A stretch of 14,151 nt of DNA from Stygiolobus sp037389425 (lineage in GTDB: Archaea; Thermoproteota; Thermoprotei_A; Sulfolobales; Sulfolobaceae). Below, piece after piece: positions 12,446 through 14,151 of this stretch (positions within the stretch are counted from its first letter, which is position 1; every line of letters begins with the position of its first letter). The notes beneath the pieces are model-generated. The model was not told the origin of the DNA and searched no databases. It saw nothing but the letters and a program-made list of their open reading frames with translations. Position numbers and translations under genes: made by a program. The stretch is taken from the NCBI RefSeq assembly GCF_037389425.1, contig NZ_JBBHKR010000098.1:1-14151 (forward strand). Direction: 5' to 3'.

Positions 12446-13507
12446 TCAAAACCATTGATCGAGTCCTTTTTGCCTCTCAGCACCTTTAGCCTCTCTTTTT
12501 GCCTTCTTCAATCTTTCTATAGCGTTCTTTACTCTTTCTTCACTGAAGTCGTGCTGCTTAATAAGAAGTTCCTCGATCCCTTTCTCGTCACAATCTTTCA
12601 ATTCCAGGTCTGTATTCGGCTTTTCTACTTTTGGATTTAAAAATAGAGATCTAATTTCCTCAACATTAAATGTGATTTTTTGCTTAGGTATTTCACCTTT
12701 TTCTATAGCATTTTCTATCTTACCATACTTTTTAATTATTCTATATGCTGTCTTTATACCTATGCCCTTAACTCCATCAGGATCGTAATCTGTACCTATC
12801 AGTATGGCAACGTCAATTAACTGCTCTCTGGTTATTCCTAACTTCTTAAGTAGATCTGAAAGCTCAATGAGTTCTGGCCTAATTTCTACGTACACGTCTT
12901 TTTTAGGTAATTTTCTTTTCCCAGTTATAGTTAGGTTTCTAACCAAACGTGTAGCTCCAAAAAGCAGAGAATCATAATCTTGGCTCCCAGTTGCCCATGT
13001 GAGACCCAAAGAATTAACATAAGCAGCTTCAGCCTCGCCTTCACTCGGAGCTTGTATTGTCGGAATACCCATCAGTTCTAAGAGTTTCTTACTCTCTCCG
13101 GCCATTTCGTTAGTCAACCTTATAGACATCTGAGAATACTTCTTTAACTCTTTTGCTTCACTGCTTCCTTCTTTCTTTAACTGGTCTAGTTTCTTCTCAG
13201 CCTCTTCTTTTATTTTTCTCCTCCTCTCCAGTTCTTCGCTTTTTTGCTCAGGAGGCTTTCCATCAAAGACGTAAACTGGAATGACTCCCTCTTCTAAGAC
13301 ACTTATAGTTCTATAAAAAATTCCATTTAAGTGACTTGTGACTCTACCTTGTGAGTCCATTAAAGGTGTTCCATCTGGTTGTCTAATAGCTGCGAGGAAT
13401 TGGTAAAGAGCATTATACGCGTCAATACTTATTTTTTTCCCCTTCAACTCTCCAAAACTGAGCTCTCTCTTTATATCCTCTACTAGCTCGGATAAGTCTA
13501 CACCTAT
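12446..13507 (-). CDS. fen1: Flap endonuclease 1 with ATA as the likely start codon
   Basis: The protein has about 353 residues if it begins at ATA 13507. FEN1 cuts 5' flaps during Okazaki-fragment maturation and repair. The N-terminal G-V-D-L-S-E-L-V is in frame directly after the ATA, with catalytic D29 (SIDAYNALYQ), D82 (VFDGKPP), E156/E158 (PSEGEAEA), D177/D179 (SQDYDS) and IGTDYDPDGVKGIG at the DNA-binding H3TH. The tail ends in a PCNA-binding PIP box, QKGLDQWF. A start at the in-frame TTG 13447 would drop about 20 residues, including the conserved Gly2 that forms part of the active site. GGTGAT (13518-13513) lies five bases before ATA, and ATA overlaps the upstream stop as ATAG. It is the last gene after SAV and a winged-helix gene, and it converges on tRNA-Leu(GAG). 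Confidence 0.93.
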   Translation of the reverse strand: MGVDLSELVEDIKRELSFGELKGKKISIDAYNALYQFLAAIRQPDGTPLMDSQGRVTSHLNGIFYRTISVLEEGVIPVYVFDGKPPEQKSEELERRRKIKEEAEKKLDQLKKEGSSEAKELKKYSQMSIRLTNEMAGESKKLLELMGIPTIQAPSEGEAEAAYVNSLGLTWATGSQDYDSLLFGATRLVRNLTITGKRKLPKKDVYVEIRPELIELSDLLKKLGITREQLIDVAILIGTDYDPDGVKGIGIKTAYRIIKKYGKIENAIEKGEIPKQKITFNVEEIRSLFLNPKVEKPNTDLELKDCDEKGIEELLIKQHDFSEERVKNAIERLKKAKREAKGAERQKGLDQWF

Positions 13508-13743
13508 TCTTTATCACCTATATAAGTGATCATTCTGACATTCTCTTTTATTAGTGTTACCGTAATATAACCTCTCATCTCAAGCTTCATGAGTGCTTTA
13601 AGAAAATCAGAAAAAGGTACTTCATAATTTGTTGCCTTTTTTACTTCTTCGTATAAGTCTTCATCTGTCACTGGTCCATTATGTTTTCTTAATCTTTCAA
13701 GAACTACATAATGTAAAGGAATTTCCCTCCACATATATTTCAC
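13504..13743 (-). CDS. Small winged-helix protein between SAV and fen1
   Basis: The 79-residue protein has the length and pattern of a single winged helix: HYVVLERLRKHNGPVTDEDL (helices 1-2), FSDFLKALMKLEMRGYI (recognition helix) and TVTLIKENVRMITYIG (wing strands). I do not recognise a named family. The GTG at 13743 overlaps the stop of the SAV gene as GTGA, and its own TAG overlaps the fen1 start as ATAG, so the three genes form one tightly coupled operon. A role linked to fen1 or SAV is possible but unproven; it could be an adaptor rather than a transcription factor. Confidence 0.72.
   Translation of the reverse strand: MKYMWREIPLHYVVLERLRKHNGPVTDEDLYEEVKKATNYEVPFSDFLKALMKLEMRGYITVTLIKENVRMITYIGDKE
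13505..13518 (-). promoter_or_regulatory. Shine-Dalgarno site and candidate ATA start of fen1
   Basis: On the minus strand GGTGAT (13518-13513) perfectly complements the archaeal 16S tail AUCACC. AAAGA follows, then ATA (13507-13505) in the fen1 frame, overlapping the TAG of the previous gene. An in-frame TAA at 13513-13511 rules out any earlier start. Confidence 0.55.
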
Positions 13744-14151
13744 GTGAAAGTGCTTGGCTTTACATTAGCTCTGGGTAATTGCTGTCTGGCTTTATCTACC
13801 CAGTTCTGATAGAATTGCACCATATCTTGTGTCACTGATGGTCTCACTTTTCTGAGTGCAAAGTCGAAATGCTTCCTTTCTACTAAAGCTCCTTTTCCAC
13901 TCATACATTCTTTTATAATCTTTTCTCTGCACTCACTATCTCCTCTCTTACAGTTATCATCAGCTTTTTTCATACAATCAGACATTTGTTCCCTGATAGC
14001 TCTTAAAGTAGCTTCTCTCACTAATGCTGATAAGTCTGCTCCAGTATATCCTTCCGTCTTTTCGGCTATCTCCTCTAATGTTACGTCTTCGGCTAGTGGG
14101 ACGTTCTTTGTGTGTACTTTTAGTATTTCTAGTCTTGCTTTTTTGTCTGGT
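13740..14151 (-). CDS. SAV/Cdc48-type AAA ATPase, C-terminal part
   Basis: About 136 C-terminal residues are visible; the gene continues past the right edge. Reading the minus strand from 14151 gives DKKARLEILKVHTKNVPLA, then EEIAEKTEGYTGADLSALVREA, the end of an AAA domain with the sensor-2 GADL motif typical of the D2 ring of Cdc48/VAT. A C-terminal helical extension with four cysteines (DCMKKADDNCKRGDSEC...KECMSG) and a KVRPSVTQDMVQFYQNW segment follow. The family unfolds proteins for degradation or remodelling. The arrangement SAV, small gene, fen1 matches what I recall from Sulfolobus solfataricus (SSO0176 to SSO0179). The Walker motifs lie outside the window. Confidence 0.9.
   Translation of the reverse strand, partial: PDKKARLEILKVHTKNVPLAEDVTLEEIAEKTEGYTGADLSALVREATLRAIREQMSDCMKKADDNCKRGDSECREKIIKECMSGKGALVERKHFDFALRKVRPSVTQDMVQFYQNWVDKARQQLPRANVKPSTFT

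Noticed and set aside
13447..13449. TTG at 13449-13447 (complement) as the fen1 start (upper coordinate 13447 region)
   Set aside because: It would drop about 20 in-frame residues that match the conserved FEN1 N-terminus, and has no convincing ribosome-binding site.
1..14151. CRISPR array, insertion sequence or other repeat family
   Set aside because: No regularly spaced repeats, transposase or inverted-repeat ends were found; the only long repeat is the tRNA-Leu body.

Overview
The window comes from a thermoacidophilic crenarchaeon of the order Sulfolobales. The genes show this: a GINS23-MCM pair, a Cdc6/Orc1 paralogue, CDP-archaeol synthase, the UPF0147 and UPF0148 small proteins, a SAV/Cdc48-type AAA ATPase next to FEN1, and tRNA-Leu genes with short anticodon-loop introns and no encoded CCA. 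The DNA is AT-rich. Many first genes lack a leader, with a TATA-like box centred about 27 bases before a GTG, TTG or ATG codon. Genes inside operons instead carry GGTGA-type Shine-Dalgarno sites. I cannot name the species from the sequence alone.

Layout. Bases 1-2129 (minus strand) hold the start of moaC, a small winged-helix gene with no normal start codon, cdc6-2 and a THUMP-domain protein. Bases 2150-4727 (plus) are the GINS23-MCM helicase operon. Bases 4747-6380 (minus) hold a 78-residue unknown, a small membrane protein, carS and a RadA paralogue. Bases 6414-8598 (plus) form a tightly overlapping operon of an RNase-H-fold (RuvC-like) protein, a Clp1/Grc3-like polynucleotide kinase and thymidylate kinase. 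It is followed by convergent UPF0148 (minus) and UPF0147 (plus). Bases 9316-12367 contain two glycosyltransferases and a nucleotidyltransferase-fold protein between two nearly identical intron-bearing tRNA-Leu genes, UAG and GAG. Bases 12446-14151 (minus) are FEN1, a winged-helix protein and the C-terminal end of the SAV/Cdc48 ATPase.

How the genes fit together. Much of the window concerns DNA replication and repair: initiator paralogue, GINS subunit, replicative helicase, flap endonuclease with a PCNA-binding tail, a RadA paralogue, dTMP synthesis and a probable nuclease. The rest covers lipid synthesis (carS), molybdopterin synthesis (moaC), glycosylation and tRNA.

Most notable observations. 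(1) Two genes, fen1 and the winged-helix gene before moaC, have no ATG, GTG or TTG at their expected starts. Each has a well-spaced Shine-Dalgarno site in front of an isoleucine codon (ATA and ATC). (2) The two tRNA-Leu genes differ, once spliced, only by two compensatory anticodon-stem pairs and the wobble base, yet carry unrelated introns. (3) Divergent leaderless promoters are interleaved, with the TATA box of one gene lying at or inside the start of its neighbour. (4) An uncharacterised RNase-H-fold protein is coupled to a polynucleotide kinase and tmk, opposite a RadA paralogue. No CRISPR array, insertion sequence, integrase or recognisable replication origin was seen.
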